DNA from: Candidatus Zambryskibacteria bacterium RIFCSPLOWO2_02_FULL_39_14
GTDB taxonomy: Bacteria > Patescibacteriota > Minisyncoccia > Phycocordibacterales > Zambryskibacteraceae
Direction: 5' to 3'
NCBI GenBank assembly: GCA_001824135.1
Contig: MHWM01000025.1
Coordinates: 1 to 16,641, forward strand
Length of the DNA: 16,641 bases
Shown here: positions 1-7,543 of the stretch, in pieces
Numbering within the stretch: position 1 is the first letter of the stretch
Layout of the letters: every line of letters begins with the position of its first letter
The notes under the pieces: model-generated
Database searches by the model: none
Seen by the model: only the letters and a program-made list of their open reading frames with translations
What the model was told of the DNA's origin: nothing
Program-made: the position numbers and the translations under genes

Positions 1-661
1 TTATAAAGCCTTTGTTATTTAAAAATATGTACAGTAGCGAAATAAACGCACCTATCCAGAAAGCAAGCACCATAGCCGAGAAACCCTGAAGAGCTCCCAG
101 AAGTAACCCGACAGAAAGTCCCAATTTAGCATCACCAAATCCCATAGCTCTGCCTCCACTTAAAAACCAGATTGACCCGAAGAAAATAAAAAAGATCGGA
201 CCAGTCAGCCAGTCAAGTAAATCCCCGCCAGAAATAAATCTCACCATAAAAGTGAGCAATATGGTGAAATAAACTAACGAGTCGGGAATAATCTTATATT
301 TAAAATCATATATGGTAATGACAATGTAGATACAAAATACCAGAGTGATTAGCAGTGAATACAAAGTAATTCCGAATAATAGATAATTAAAGACAAAGAC
401 AAGACCAGTCCATAGCTCCACTAGAGGATACTGATAAGAAATACTAGCTTGGCATTCTCTGCATTTAGCTTTAAGTATGAAGAAACTCAATATTGGCACA
501 AGTTCTGTCCAACTAAGCTTCTTACCACAATGAGGACATTGGGATCTTCCTCTAAAACGAGAGAGAATACTCCCTTGATATGGCAGATCCCAACGTAAAG
601 CTACTACATTAAGAAAACTACCAACTATAGTGCCTAGAATAAATGAAAATAGATAATTCAC
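1..661 (-). CDS. pilD: Prepilin peptidase (type IV leader peptidase), C-terminus cut by window edge
   Basis: Membrane aspartyl protease that removes the short leader from type IV prepilins and usually N-methylates the new N-terminus. 220 residues are visible and the frame is still open at base 1. The N-terminal block reads LGTIVGSFLNVVALR (about 9-23). Two zinc-type pairs follow, CPHC (42-45) and CREC (67-70), then YPLVELWTG (78-86). The two catalytic aspartates are D119 in YDFKYKIIPD and D177 in GFGDAKL. Several hydrophobic membrane segments follow residue 85. The start is a GTG; no Shine-Dalgarno sequence precedes it, but TATAAT lies six bases upstream (668-673), which would give a nearly leaderless mRNA. 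It lies downstream of a pilin gene and a terminator hairpin, so it is probably transcribed separately. Its likely substrates are the two pilins in this window. Identity is near certain; the start is less so. Confidence 0.93.
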   Translation of the reverse strand, partial: MNYLFSFILGTIVGSFLNVVALRWDLPYQGSILSRFRGRSQCPHCGKKLSWTELVPILSFFILKAKCRECQASISYQYPLVELWTGLVFVFNYLLFGITLYSLLITLVFCIYIVITIYDFKYKIIPDSLVYFTILLTFMVRFISGGDLLDWLTGPIFFIFFGSIWFLSGGRAMGFGDAKLGLSVGLLLGALQGFSAMVLAFWIGAFISLLYIFLNNKGFI

Positions 662-676
662 TATTATATTATAACA

Positions 677-705
677 AACCCCGCCCTCTTTTAGAGGGCG
701 GGGTT
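677..705 (-). terminator. Intrinsic terminator after pilin gene
   Basis: A perfect 12-bp G/C-rich stem (677-688 paired with 694-705) with a five-base loop. On the minus strand it lies 23 bases past the pilin stop and is followed by a short, imperfect T-rich tail (TTTGTTAT). It separates the pilin transcript from pilD, whose TATAAT box is in the bases immediately after the stem. Confidence 0.75.
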
Positions 706-728
706 GTGTATCAGAATTGGAATTTTAA

Positions 729-1205
729 CTAACAAACAGCGTCTCCAGAAGCGATAGTTACTGTAGCAGTACCTTTTGAAGCTCCGGTACTGTCAACACA
801 CCAAGAGTTTGTACCACCAGCACCTGGGAGAAGAGCAGAGATAGCGTAGGATGTAGATGGTGAACCAACACTTACGCAAGTAATCGTTGCTCCAGCCGGA
901 TAGTTAGCGGCAAGTGTATATTGAGCCATACCAGATGTAGCATCGGCAAACATACCTGCGGCGCAGTCAGTACCTGCGGTAGTACTGTAGTTTCCATTAT
1001 TGTCGTAGTATATTTCTGCGGAAGCTCTTGCACCTGACAGTTGGGCTTTAACTTTAGCATCATTACCTTTACCTCGTGCAGTATTTAGAGAAGCGAGCAC
1101 TACAGATGAAAGAATACCGATGATAGCAATAACAACCAGAAGCTCGATAAGAGTGAAGCCCGCCCGACCGTTTTGTACGGATAGGCCTTTTGTCCTATTA
1201 TTCAT
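729..1205 (-). CDS. pilA: Type IV pilin, likely major subunit
   Basis: Structural subunit of the pilus fibre, made as a prepilin, processed by PilD and polymerised by PilB/PilC. The 158-residue protein has a 16-residue basic leader ending in G16, then the conserved F17-T-L-I-E21 (mature Glu5) and the hydrophobic helix LLVVIAIIGIL. The helix continues into a polar region with A/K-rich coiled character (to about residue 70), then a small globular C-terminal domain rich in Gly, Ser, Thr and Ala. Four cysteines (in DCAAG, ITCVS, SWCVD and the terminal DAVC) probably make two disulfides. It follows pilC and has its own terminator. The low-complexity small-residue C-terminal domain and position next to the pilus operon suggest the major pilin; the pilin at 9883-10374 looks more like a minor one. 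That ranking is inference. Confidence 0.92.
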   Translation of the reverse strand: MNNRTKGLSVQNGRAGFTLIELLVVIAIIGILSSVVLASLNTARGKGNDAKVKAQLSGARASAEIYYDNNGNYSTTAGTDCAAGMFADATSGMAQYTLAANYPAGATITCVSVGSPSTSYAISALLPGAGGTNSWCVDSTGASKGTATVTIASGDAVC

Positions 1206-1272
1206 AATAACTTTAATAATTTATCTATAAACTTATAAATCACCTATTTTCAGTGAATATAACTATTATACT

Positions 1273-2481
1273 CTACAAACCGGCGGAGTTGGCAATGTCG
1301 TATATGGGGATAAGTACAGAGGTCATAAGTATTCCTACTCCTAAACCAAGCATAACAATCATAATAGGTTCAATTAAACCTACCAGAGTATCAACAGTAT
1401 CTATAACGTCTTTCTGATAAAAATGAGCCATAGTACCTAAAATTGAGCCTAATTCACCAGACTCTTCACCCACCTTAATCATCTGAACAAGAGTATTAGG
1501 AATTTCTTCATATTGTGAGAGAGATTGTGAAAGTGAGCTACCGCCTCTTACAGCTGCCAAACTTTCTTCAAGAATTTTTTTATAAACATCATTACCCACC
1601 ACATAAGATGTCACTTCAATAGCTTTGAGCATAGGAATGCCTGAAAGCACCATAGTATGCAAATTATCTGTAATTATAGATAGATAGAGTTTCTTATATA
1701 GATCTCCCACATAAGGTACAGCCAGTCGAAAGTGAGCTAGAGCCACTTTACCTTCAGCTGTTCGCGTATATCGTATCAAGAAAAATCCCAATACCACTAT
1801 AGCAACTGGTATGATAATGCCATAATTGATAAAGAAATCACTAAGGGCGAAAACAATTTTAGTGTAAAACGGCACTGCTTGACCAGATTCTCTAATAATA
1901 AGCCCGATTTTAGGCACAATAACTGTAAACATAAGTACCATCACGATAATAAAAACTGTAACAACAAAAGCCGGATAAATCAGAGCATTTTTAGCTTTAG
2001 AGATAACCTCATAATTACGGTTTAGATAATCAGCTAGGTGATTAAAAGTCTCATTAAGTTTACCTGTCTCTTCACCAGACTTAACCATGTTGACATAAAA
2101 ATCTGAAAAGATGGCTGGATGCTTGCCAAGAGCTTTAGAAATAGTGCTACCGGCTTGTAGATCTTCAACTACTTGACTTAGACTTCTTTTAAGAGTTTCG
2201 TTCTCCATCTCACTTGATAGAAGTGTAAATATCTTTAAAGCAGATACTTGTGCTTCGAAAAGAGTGGCCATCTGCCGAGAAAGTACTACAACTTCTTTAT
2301 TTGAGACACCAGAACCAAATTGAATTTTAGACAACCACGATTCTTTCTCAGCAGATTCTATATTTGCGATAACCAATCCTCGTTTCTGCAAGGAACCGAC
2401 AGCTACATCTAAAGAGACTGCTTCTATAGAGCCTTCTGTTTGTTTCCCTGAATTCTCTAAAACTTTATAGTTAAATAACAT
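1273..2481 (-). CDS. pilC: Type IV pilus inner-membrane platform protein PilC
   Basis: Polytopic platform protein (GspF/PilC family) that sits in the cytoplasmic membrane and transmits ATPase motion to the growing pilus. 402 residues, the usual family length. It has two tandem T2SSF domains: the first about 66-190, with VNMVKSGEETGKL (130-142), and the second about 268-392, with the matching MIKVGEESGEL (334-344). Membrane segments are at about 170-190, 219-238 and 371-393. It lies 39 bases after pilT and before the pilin gene, so it is probably co-transcribed with the motor ATPases. No Shine-Dalgarno sequence is seen before the ATG. Nothing looks truncated. Confidence 0.95.
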   Translation of the reverse strand: MLFNYKVLENSGKQTEGSIEAVSLDVAVGSLQKRGLVIANIESAEKESWLSKIQFGSGVSNKEVVVLSRQMATLFEAQVSALKIFTLLSSEMENETLKRSLSQVVEDLQAGSTISKALGKHPAIFSDFYVNMVKSGEETGKLNETFNHLADYLNRNYEVISKAKNALIYPAFVVTVFIIVMVLMFTVIVPKIGLIIRESGQAVPFYTKIVFALSDFFINYGIIIPVAIVVLGFFLIRYTRTAEGKVALAHFRLAVPYVGDLYKKLYLSIITDNLHTMVLSGIPMLKAIEVTSYVVGNDVYKKILEESLAAVRGGSSLSQSLSQYEEIPNTLVQMIKVGEESGELGSILGTMAHFYQKDVIDTVDTLVGLIEPIMIVMLGLGVGILMTSVLIPIYDIANSAGL

Positions 2482-2520
2482 TTTATCTAATGAATAAATC
2501 CATATAAATTACTTATCAAA

Positions 2521-3588
2521 CTATATCATACGTTCGAGAGTCTTAGGATCAGCAGAAAATCGAAAAGCGTTTTCTACAGTTACTTCGCCTTTTCTAACCA
2601 ACTCAACTAAGCATCTATTGAGATCTATCATGCCTTCTTCAGAACTGGTTGCTACAACTGAACTAATTTCTTGGGTACGTTTCTCACGTATAAGATTAGC
2701 TGTAGCATTGTTATTAATCAGAAGTTCGAAAGCTGGCACAAGACCACCAGAGATACGAGGTATCAGGCGTTGAGAAAATATACCCAAAAGAGAATTAGAA
2801 AGTTGGAGACGAATTTGAGTTTGTTGATCAGCTGGAAATGAGTCTATGATGCGATCAACTGTTTGTCCAGCAGTATTAGTATGTAGAGTGGAAAGTACAA
2901 GATGTCCAGTTTCAGCAGCAGTAACTGCAGTTGATATTGTCTCGGGGTCACGCATCTCACCAATCATTAAAACATCAGCATCTTGGCGAAAGACTCCTCT
3001 AAGAGCAGTGTGAAAGTCTGGGGTGTCAAGTTTTACCTCACGCTGATCAATGATGGCTTTTTTAGGTTCGAAAATATATTCAACAGGATCTTCTATGGTT
3101 ACAATATGTTCAAGCCTTTCAAGATTAATAGTCTCTATTATAGTAGCCAACGTAGTTGATTTACCAACACCTATAGGACCTACAACTAGAAAGAACCCCT
3201 GTTTGCTTTTAGCAAAAGTTTCAAGAATAGGTGGCAAATTTAATTCTGTAAAACTCTTTACTTCAGTTGGTATAAGTCGCATAGCTATACTAACCTTACC
3301 AAGCGACAAGAAAGCATTACAACGAAAGCGCGTTTTATCCTTATGACTATAAGCAAAATTGACTTCCTTACGAATCTCAAATTCTTTCTTATCTTCTGAG
3401 TTAAGAAGAATAGACAATAATCCAGCCATATCTTCTTTTGATATTGAAGGTATCTTGGCAAGTGGAATAAGAAACTTGGACACTCGGATGACTGGTGGTT
3501 TGCTTTCAGAAATATGTAGGTCTGAACCGCCCTCTTTTACCACTATTTCTACAAGTTTATCTAGAAGTTTTTCTTGCATGATAGACAT
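2521..3588 (-). CDS. pilT: Type IV pilus retraction ATPase PilT
   Basis: Hexameric secretion-type ATPase that drives pilus disassembly and retraction. 355 residues, typical for PilT. The N-terminal domain contains GGSDLHI (20-26). Walker A is GPIGVGKST (137-145), the Asp box is TIEDPVEYIF (164-173), Walker B lies at about 205-211 (DVLMIGE), and the His box is GHLVLSTLHTN (228-238). The C-terminal motif NLIREKRTQEI (298-308) corresponds to the PilT hallmark (A)xxNLIREGKxxQI and separates it from PilB. Walker A is slightly unusual (I and V where T and S are common), but all P-loop residues are kept. It begins one base after the receiver gene's stop, so translation is probably coupled. An alternative ATG exists at residue 4. 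Confidence 0.94.
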   Translation of the reverse strand: MSIMQEKLLDKLVEIVVKEGGSDLHISESKPPVIRVSKFLIPLAKIPSISKEDMAGLLSILLNSEDKKEFEIRKEVNFAYSHKDKTRFRCNAFLSLGKVSIAMRLIPTEVKSFTELNLPPILETFAKSKQGFFLVVGPIGVGKSTTLATIIETINLERLEHIVTIEDPVEYIFEPKKAIIDQREVKLDTPDFHTALRGVFRQDADVLMIGEMRDPETISTAVTAAETGHLVLSTLHTNTAGQTVDRIIDSFPADQQTQIRLQLSNSLLGIFSQRLIPRISGGLVPAFELLINNNATANLIREKRTQEISSVVATSSEEGMIDLNRCLVELVRKGEVTVENAFRFSADPKTLERMI

Positions 3589-3589
3589 A

Positions 3590-3979
3590 TTATTTAGCGC
3601 TTGATTTAATTATCTCCCAAACTTTGTTAATAACATCAGTAGGAATATTAATTGCCTTAACTATATACCCACTGATACCAAGTAATTCTGCTTCTTTGAT
3701 TCTATTTGTGTCACTTTCATTCGTCAGCATGATAACTATTGAATCAGGAGAGAGTTGTTCTTTCCGTATAATTCCAAGGAGTTCTATACCATCTATCTTC
3801 GGCATAATAACATCAAGTATCAAGATATCTGGTTTAGCACCATCACGCAGTTTGGCAAGTGTCTCCTCAGAGCCTAAAGCAACATCCACTTCAGCCCCAT
3901 TACTCTCAAACTTTTTCTTATACATATCGAGTAGAAATTTGTCATCATCTACTATCAGAATTTTATATTTCTTACTCAT
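3590..3979 (-). CDS. Stand-alone CheY-like response regulator receiver in the pilus operon
   Basis: A single receiver domain of 129 residues with no output domain. Key residues are all present: acidic pocket D11-D12-D13, phosphoacceptor D56 (in LILDVIMP), T86 and K108. The start chosen is the ATG at 3979, giving MSKKYKILIVDDD; an upstream in-frame ATG would overlap pilB by about 20 codons and add a non-homologous basic stretch. A TATAAT sequence (3986-3991) lies six bases before this ATG and overlaps the pilB stop. It sits between pilB and pilT with gaps of 7 and 1 bases, so it is made together with both motors. The partner histidine kinase is not in the window. A role in tuning extension versus retraction is inference, by analogy with PilG/PilH and CheY proteins. 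Confidence 0.88.
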   Translation of the reverse strand: MSKKYKILIVDDDKFLLDMYKKKFESNGAEVDVALGSEETLAKLRDGAKPDILILDVIMPKIDGIELLGIIRKEQLSPDSIVIMLTNESDTNRIKEAELLGISGYIVKAINIPTDVINKVWEIIKSSAK

Positions 3980-3986
3980 ATACACA

Positions 3987-5576
3987 TTATAGCCCATTAA
4001 TTTCCTCAAACGGAATAACTTTCTGAAAAGCTTTGAGAATGGCATCTTCTTTCATTGAGAGCATACCTTTGGCGCGCGCTACTTTATAGATCTCTATATC
4101 TGTCGGATTTTTAAGAATAACTGCTTCAATATCTTTATCCATCTCAAGTACTTCTATAACAGAAATTCGTCCAGATGTTCCATTGACACATTCTGGAGTT
4201 GGGCTGATTTCATAAACTTCTTTACCGATAGGTATTCGTTCTTGAAACTCGACAGGCAAATCTTCAAACTGTTTCTCGATCATCAATTTAATAGAATCTT
4301 TGACGGCTATAGGTTTACCGCCATTTGGACAGAGTTTGCGTACTAATCGCTGAGCCATAGTTAGAACAAGTGTTGGAGCTATTAGATAAGGATCAATACC
4401 CATATCTATAAGACGAGGAATGGCTCCGATAGCATTGTTAGTGTGAAGGGTGGAGAAAACCAAGTGACCAGTTAAAGCTGCCTGTATAGCAAGTTGGGCT
4501 GTTTCTTTATCACGGATCTCCCCCACCATGATAACATCAGGATCTTGACGTAAAGTGGTACGCAAACCAGTGGCAAAAGTGTAATCTATTTCCGGATGAA
4601 TTTGAGATTGAGAAATACTATCGATACTATATTCTATAGGATCCTCCAGTGAAAGAACATTCATGTGGTCCTTATCTATCTCATTAAGCATAGCGTAGAG
4701 TGTGGTAGATTTACCGGAACCAGTTGGACCAGTGATAAGTATCAAACCATATGGTCGGTCAATGGCTTTCCTTATTGTTTTCAAATTGGTTTCTGAGAAA
4801 CCCATGTCATCAAGACTTCTTAATCCTTGAGACTGGTCTAGGATACGCATTACCACTTTCTCACCATAGTAAGTGGGAAAAGTAGAGACACGAAAATCAA
4901 TTTTCCTATTACCAATTTTGGCAGAGAAACGACCGTCTTGAGGTTTACGCTTTTCATCTAGACGCATGTTGGAGAGAATCTTGATGCGAGCTACCACGGC
5001 TAAATGTACTTTGATAGGTAAGACGAGTGATGTATTGAGTTGTCCATCGACACGAAAACGCACGCGTATCTTATCACTCATTGGTTCAATATGAATATCA
5101 GAAGCTTTGCCTTCAGAGGCATAACTTAAGATAGTAGCGACAATTTTAGTCACCGGAGCATCTTCGATTATAGTTTCTCTGCTTACCTCTTTAGACTCTT
5201 TTTTCTTTTCTTCTTGAGTAATATCTACTGGCAATTCGGATTCGAGTTCAGAAAGTGCTCTGGTTACTTCTCCGGAGAGTCCTTCATATTTACCAATGAC
5301 TGTTTTAAAATCTTCTTTACTTATGAGAAAAAGTTTATAAGGCATGCCAATACGCGACGAGATAAAATTAAGCGCATCACGGGCTTCTATATTATTTGGA
5401 TCAATAGCACCAACTTCTAAAACACCGTCCTTCACACCTAAAGGCACCACTTGGTAATACTCTGCTGATTCTTGTGGAATATATTCAAATATCTTACTAG
5501 AGACATCTATGTCTTTAATATCTTTAGTCGGAACACTGGGCATTGACCCCTTGATACTCGCGGGATTCTTCATCAT
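3987..5576 (-). CDS. pilB: Type IV pilus assembly ATPase PilB
   Basis: Hexameric ATPase that powers pilus extension. 529 residues, close to the family norm. The N-terminal MshEN/GspE-N domain covers about 25-100; a charged linker (120-135) precedes the ATPase core. The core includes KASDIHIEP (157-165), Walker A GPTGSGKST (283-291), the Asp box EDPIEY (311-316), Walker B in DVIMVGEIRD (347-356) and the His box GHLVFSTLHTN (370-380). The zinc-binding tetracysteine usual in PilB/GspE is reduced to single cysteines, C416 (KLCPNGG) and C463 (PECVNG). The gene begins two bases after the pilP-like stop. Two ATG codons are adjacent (5576 and 5573); either may be used. Confidence 0.95.
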   Translation of the reverse strand: MMKNPASIKGSMPSVPTKDIKDIDVSSKIFEYIPQESAEYYQVVPLGVKDGVLEVGAIDPNNIEARDALNFISSRIGMPYKLFLISKEDFKTVIGKYEGLSGEVTRALSELESELPVDITQEEKKKESKEVSRETIIEDAPVTKIVATILSYASEGKASDIHIEPMSDKIRVRFRVDGQLNTSLVLPIKVHLAVVARIKILSNMRLDEKRKPQDGRFSAKIGNRKIDFRVSTFPTYYGEKVVMRILDQSQGLRSLDDMGFSETNLKTIRKAIDRPYGLILITGPTGSGKSTTLYAMLNEIDKDHMNVLSLEDPIEYSIDSISQSQIHPEIDYTFATGLRTTLRQDPDVIMVGEIRDKETAQLAIQAALTGHLVFSTLHTNNAIGAIPRLIDMGIDPYLIAPTLVLTMAQRLVRKLCPNGGKPIAVKDSIKLMIEKQFEDLPVEFQERIPIGKEVYEISPTPECVNGTSGRISVIEVLEMDKDIEAVILKNPTDIEIYKVARAKGMLSMKEDAILKAFQKVIPFEEINGL

Positions 5577-5578
5577 TT

Positions 5579-5872
5579 TTAATCTCGACCGATAATCCCA
5601 AATGGATTTGGTCTGCCAATTACTTGAGGTATGATACTGGTACTAAAATCATTTAATAATAAATAACCATTGCTAGAGAAAATGCTTTGATCTAAGGTAA
5701 CTCTTTGAAGTTTTTCAGACATTTCTAAAAGATTGGCTCCCACACCTGAAGACGATAGACCTTCTTGGATTAAAACATTTTCTGTTGAGAAGAAAGTATT
5801 GTATAAAAACATTACTACGATAAATATGGCGATGATGACTAATATTCCTTTGTTTTCTATAAGTGTTTTCAT
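5579..5872 (-). CDS. Short membrane-anchored PilP-like pilus protein
   Basis: A 97-residue protein with one N-terminal membrane helix (about 9-27, GILVIIAIFIVVMFLYNTF) and an extracytoplasmic part ending in GRPNPFGIIGRD. The GRxNPF tail resembles the conserved GRxDPF segment of the PilP lipoprotein, but there is no lipobox and no room for the beta-domain that binds a secretin. It lies between pilO (4-base gap) and pilB (2-base gap), exactly where PilP is expected. It is most likely the counterpart of PilP in a secretin-less pilus; homology is suggested by place and tail motif only. Confidence 0.7.
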   Translation of the reverse strand: MKTLIENKGILVIIAIFIVVMFLYNTFFSTENVLIQEGLSSSGVGANLLEMSEKLQRVTLDQSIFSSNGYLLLNDFSTSIIPQVIGRPNPFGIIGRD

Positions 5873-5876
5873 AAAA

Positions 5877-6422
5877 TTATCTTAGCCAATATGTATCAAC
5901 CGATATCGTATATTCATAAAGACCTGAGTCACTTGACCTGAACGTTATGGACCTTATATCCATAATACGCAGATTTCTTTCGAGATCAGCAAGTATGCGT
6001 ATGAAGTTAGTGTAATTAGAGACGAAACTGAAAGAAACATTAGCTGTCTCATAGGTATTAGAACTACTAGGCATGACTATGACATTTTCATTACTAGATG
6101 CTCTAGCAGTGGTTACTTGAATATTTTTTATAGACACACCGAAACGAGAAGCCATGGAATCAAGATCAAGCGCTAGACGTACAGTATTGATATTGTCAGG
6201 TAATACTTTGTTGATACGATTAATCTCTGTTTGAGGTAATGATTGATAAGCAACTAAAAGACGATCTCTTAAATCAATTATGTTAGAAACATTTTTAAGA
6301 ACACCTCTATATTCATTAGCGAGAGTCTGCAATTCTTTCACCTCTTCATATAGAGGGTTAATGAAGGTGTAGAAAAGCCCGACAGATAGAAGAAGTAGTA
6401 CAATAGCAGTGTTATTTTTCAT
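5877..6422 (-). CDS. pilO: PilO-like alignment-complex protein
   Basis: Bitopic membrane protein of the PilM/N/O/P inner-membrane complex. 181 residues: a short cytoplasmic N-terminus, one membrane helix (about 6-24), a coiled-coil stretch (about 25-70, YEEVKELQTLANEYRGVLKN), then a small ferredoxin-like domain in which VLPDNINTVRLALDLDSMA (74-92) matches the family's usual LP region. It starts one base after the pilN stop (TAATATG) and lacks a Shine-Dalgarno sequence, so translational coupling is likely. Assignment rests on topology, this motif and gene order; PilO proteins diverge strongly in sequence. Confidence 0.85.
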   Translation of the reverse strand: MKNNTAIVLLLLSVGLFYTFINPLYEEVKELQTLANEYRGVLKNVSNIIDLRDRLLVAYQSLPQTEINRINKVLPDNINTVRLALDLDSMASRFGVSIKNIQVTTARASSNENVIVMPSSSNTYETANVSFSFVSNYTNFIRILADLERNLRIMDIRSITFRSSDSGLYEYTISVDTYWLR

Positions 6423-6423
6423 A

Positions 6424-7101
6424 TTAGTTTATTGTAGATGTCGCAGTCTGCGAACTAGTTGAACTTGCGCTTATTGTATTGGTTGGAGAAATAGTAGGAG
6501 CACTGATACGTTCAATCTCTTTCTTATACAACACCAGATCAGGATTCACTATAGCTCGGAAAGAAAAATTGACATCGCCACTTTCATTAAGATTTAGATC
6601 AGAGAAAACAGAATCTTTGAAATAATCACTTTTATCGAAAATGTCTGCCTGTAGAGCAAGAGCAGAATACCCGCGGGCTTGCCCTTTCATAGCAATCTCT
6701 ATACCTTGTCTAGTAGTCGAATACTGGAAATCATTAAAACGTACAGTGATAGGCGTGGAGTCTTCTAGAAATCCAAATAATGGTGTAAGAATATGATGTT
6801 TAGATATTAGATTTTTAGTAAAGGTCATTCTATTATCCAGACGGACTAATTGATTGATGGTATCTGGTTGTAGAGTCGACTGAGCCATCTGGAGATTAGA
6901 ATCCATTTTGTCAATACTATATTTAAGATAAAATTTATATCCAAATACTCCTATAGCCATAATAACCGATAAAGTAAAAATTATACTGGATATAAAAGTA
7001 AAGAGACTTTTCTCTTTCGCCTGTTTCCTTACTGGTATACCACCAGCATCAGATACAAAAGGACCTTTAGGAATAAAAGAGGATTGAAATTTTGGTTCCA
7101 T
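6424..7101 (-). CDS. pilN: PilN-like pilus assembly protein
   Basis: 225 residues. The cytoplasmic N-terminus (1-33) should bind PilM; in PilN an INL-type motif does this, but here the match is weak (FIPKGPF). A single membrane helix follows (about 35-57), then a helical stretch (58-105) and a ferredoxin-like domain (about 106-195, with PITVRFNDFQYS). The tail from 200 on is a Ser/Thr-rich low-complexity sequence. TATAAT at 7111-7116 lies nine bases before the ATG with no Shine-Dalgarno sequence, suggesting a promoter of its own and a leaderless or very short-leader mRNA. In most pilus operons pilM directly precedes pilN; here about 450 bases with a small gene and a hairpin element separate them. 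Confidence 0.82.
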   Translation of the reverse strand: MEPKFQSSFIPKGPFVSDAGGIPVRKQAKEKSLFTFISSIIFTLSVIMAIGVFGYKFYLKYSIDKMDSNLQMAQSTLQPDTINQLVRLDNRMTFTKNLISKHHILTPLFGFLEDSTPITVRFNDFQYSTTRQGIEIAMKGQARGYSALALQADIFDKSDYFKDSVFSDLNLNESGDVNFSFRAIVNPDLVLYKKEIERISAPTISPTNTISASSTSSQTATSTIN

Positions 7102-7110
7102 TTATCTTAA

Positions 7111-7116
7111 ATTATA
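7111..7116 (-). promoter_or_regulatory. -10 box (TATAAT) just upstream of pilN
   Basis: Perfect TATAAT with nine bases to the pilN ATG. No convincing -35 is visible at the usual distance. If used, transcription would begin at or within a few bases of the start codon, making the pilN-to-pilT operon independent of pilM. Confidence 0.5.
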
Positions 7117-7170
7117 GAACAAAAAGCAATTTACTGAAACAAAAAGTGTTTATAACTATAAAAACGACAG

Positions 7171-7255
7171 AACGCCGAGAAGAGTCAGTATTGAAGTATA
7201 TTTTTCGCTCTGAGCGATATTTAACTTCGGTGGGTCTGACTTATATCTCGGCGTT
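7171..7255 (-). other. Long nested hairpin element between the 71-aa gene and pilN
   Basis: An 85-base imperfect palindrome. The outer stem is a perfect 10 bp (7171-7180 with 7246-7255, AACGCCGAGA in the plus strand). Inward it has further paired blocks: 7184-7188 with 7236-7240 (GTCAG/CTGAC), 7193-7197 with 7224-7228 (GAAGT/ACTTC), and a terminal hairpin CGCT-CTG-AGCG (7206-7216). On the minus strand a T-rich run follows about eight bases after the outer stem (CTGTCGTTTTT), so it could act as a terminator or attenuator ahead of pilN. It could also be a processed small RNA or a DNA hairpin left by a mobile cassette. The pairing is plain; the role is unknown. Confidence 0.7.
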
Positions 7256-7276
7256 CATGAGACGATAGTGCGTCAT
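7241..7276 (-). CDS. Possible 11-residue leader peptide (MTHYRLMNAEI)
   Basis: A mini-reading frame with ATG at 7276 and TAA at 7241-7243. A GGAG (7282-7285) sits five bases upstream and overlaps the stop region of the 71-aa gene, so reinitiation would be easy. The start codon lies in a small hairpin (ACGAT...ATCGT), and the last codons enter the 5' arm of the 85-base hairpin. This is the layout of a translational attenuator, in which ribosome position would decide whether the hairpin forms. No amino-acid run typical of a biosynthetic leader is present. It may be a chance frame; it is listed because Shine-Dalgarno sequences are otherwise almost absent here. Confidence 0.3.
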   Translation of the reverse strand: MTHYRLMNAEI

Positions 7277-7285
7277 CGTTACTCC

Positions 7286-7501
7286 TCACAAAGCCACAGT
7301 GTCCATAACGAGCACCTTGTACCGATTTCGGATATTCGTTTCGAAACTAGCAAAGATGTCCGTCTGAGCACCAACCAAATCATCTTTTATTTGACCATAG
7401 AGATAAAGCCACTCCTCTGCTGTGAGTTGCCCTTGTAAGCCAGTCGCGAGCGATCGACCTTCTGAAGCCAAGAAATTCTTGCGACGTATCTTCTTGGTCA
7501 C
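7286..7501 (-). CDS. Small unknown protein (71 aa) inserted between pilM and pilN
   Basis: Not recognised. GTG start; a ten-base perfect match to the 16S anti-Shine-Dalgarno (AGGAGGTGAT, 7507-7516) lies upstream and fixes the start. The N-terminus is very basic (KKIRRKN), followed by a Gly/Gln segment (GLQGQLTAEEW, 21-31) and a helical, mixed-charge remainder ending in KVLVMDTVAL. No signal peptide, membrane helix or cysteine is present. By my count 100 of 216 bases are G or C, visibly richer than the flanking pil genes, and codons such as CGT, CGC, CTC and GGT are more common. A TATAAT box is at 7544-7549. Base composition, signal type and place all suggest a separately acquired or highly expressed unit. 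A basic N-terminus could mean RNA or DNA binding, but that is only a guess. Confidence 0.65.
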   Translation of the reverse strand: MTKKIRRKNFLASEGRSLATGLQGQLTAEEWLYLYGQIKDDLVGAQTDIFASFETNIRNRYKVLVMDTVAL

Positions 7502-7506
7502 TATTT

Positions 7507-7516
7507 ATCACCTCCT
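7507..7516 (-). promoter_or_regulatory. Perfect Shine-Dalgarno sequence of the 71-aa gene
   Basis: AGGAGGTGAT on the minus strand, ten bases complementary to the 3' end of 16S rRNA, with the core GGAGG nine bases before the GTG. It is the strongest ribosome binding site in the window; nearly all other genes have none. Confidence 0.85.
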
Positions 7517-7543
7517 CTCGTTAGTCTTTACGGTCTAAAATAA

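Noticed and set aside
7171..7255. Integron attC site after the 71-aa gene
   Set aside because: The AAC...GTT ends and the bulged palindrome resemble one, but the right end reads GTTCTGT, not GTTRRRY, the left end does not fit RYYYAAC, and no integrase is in the window.
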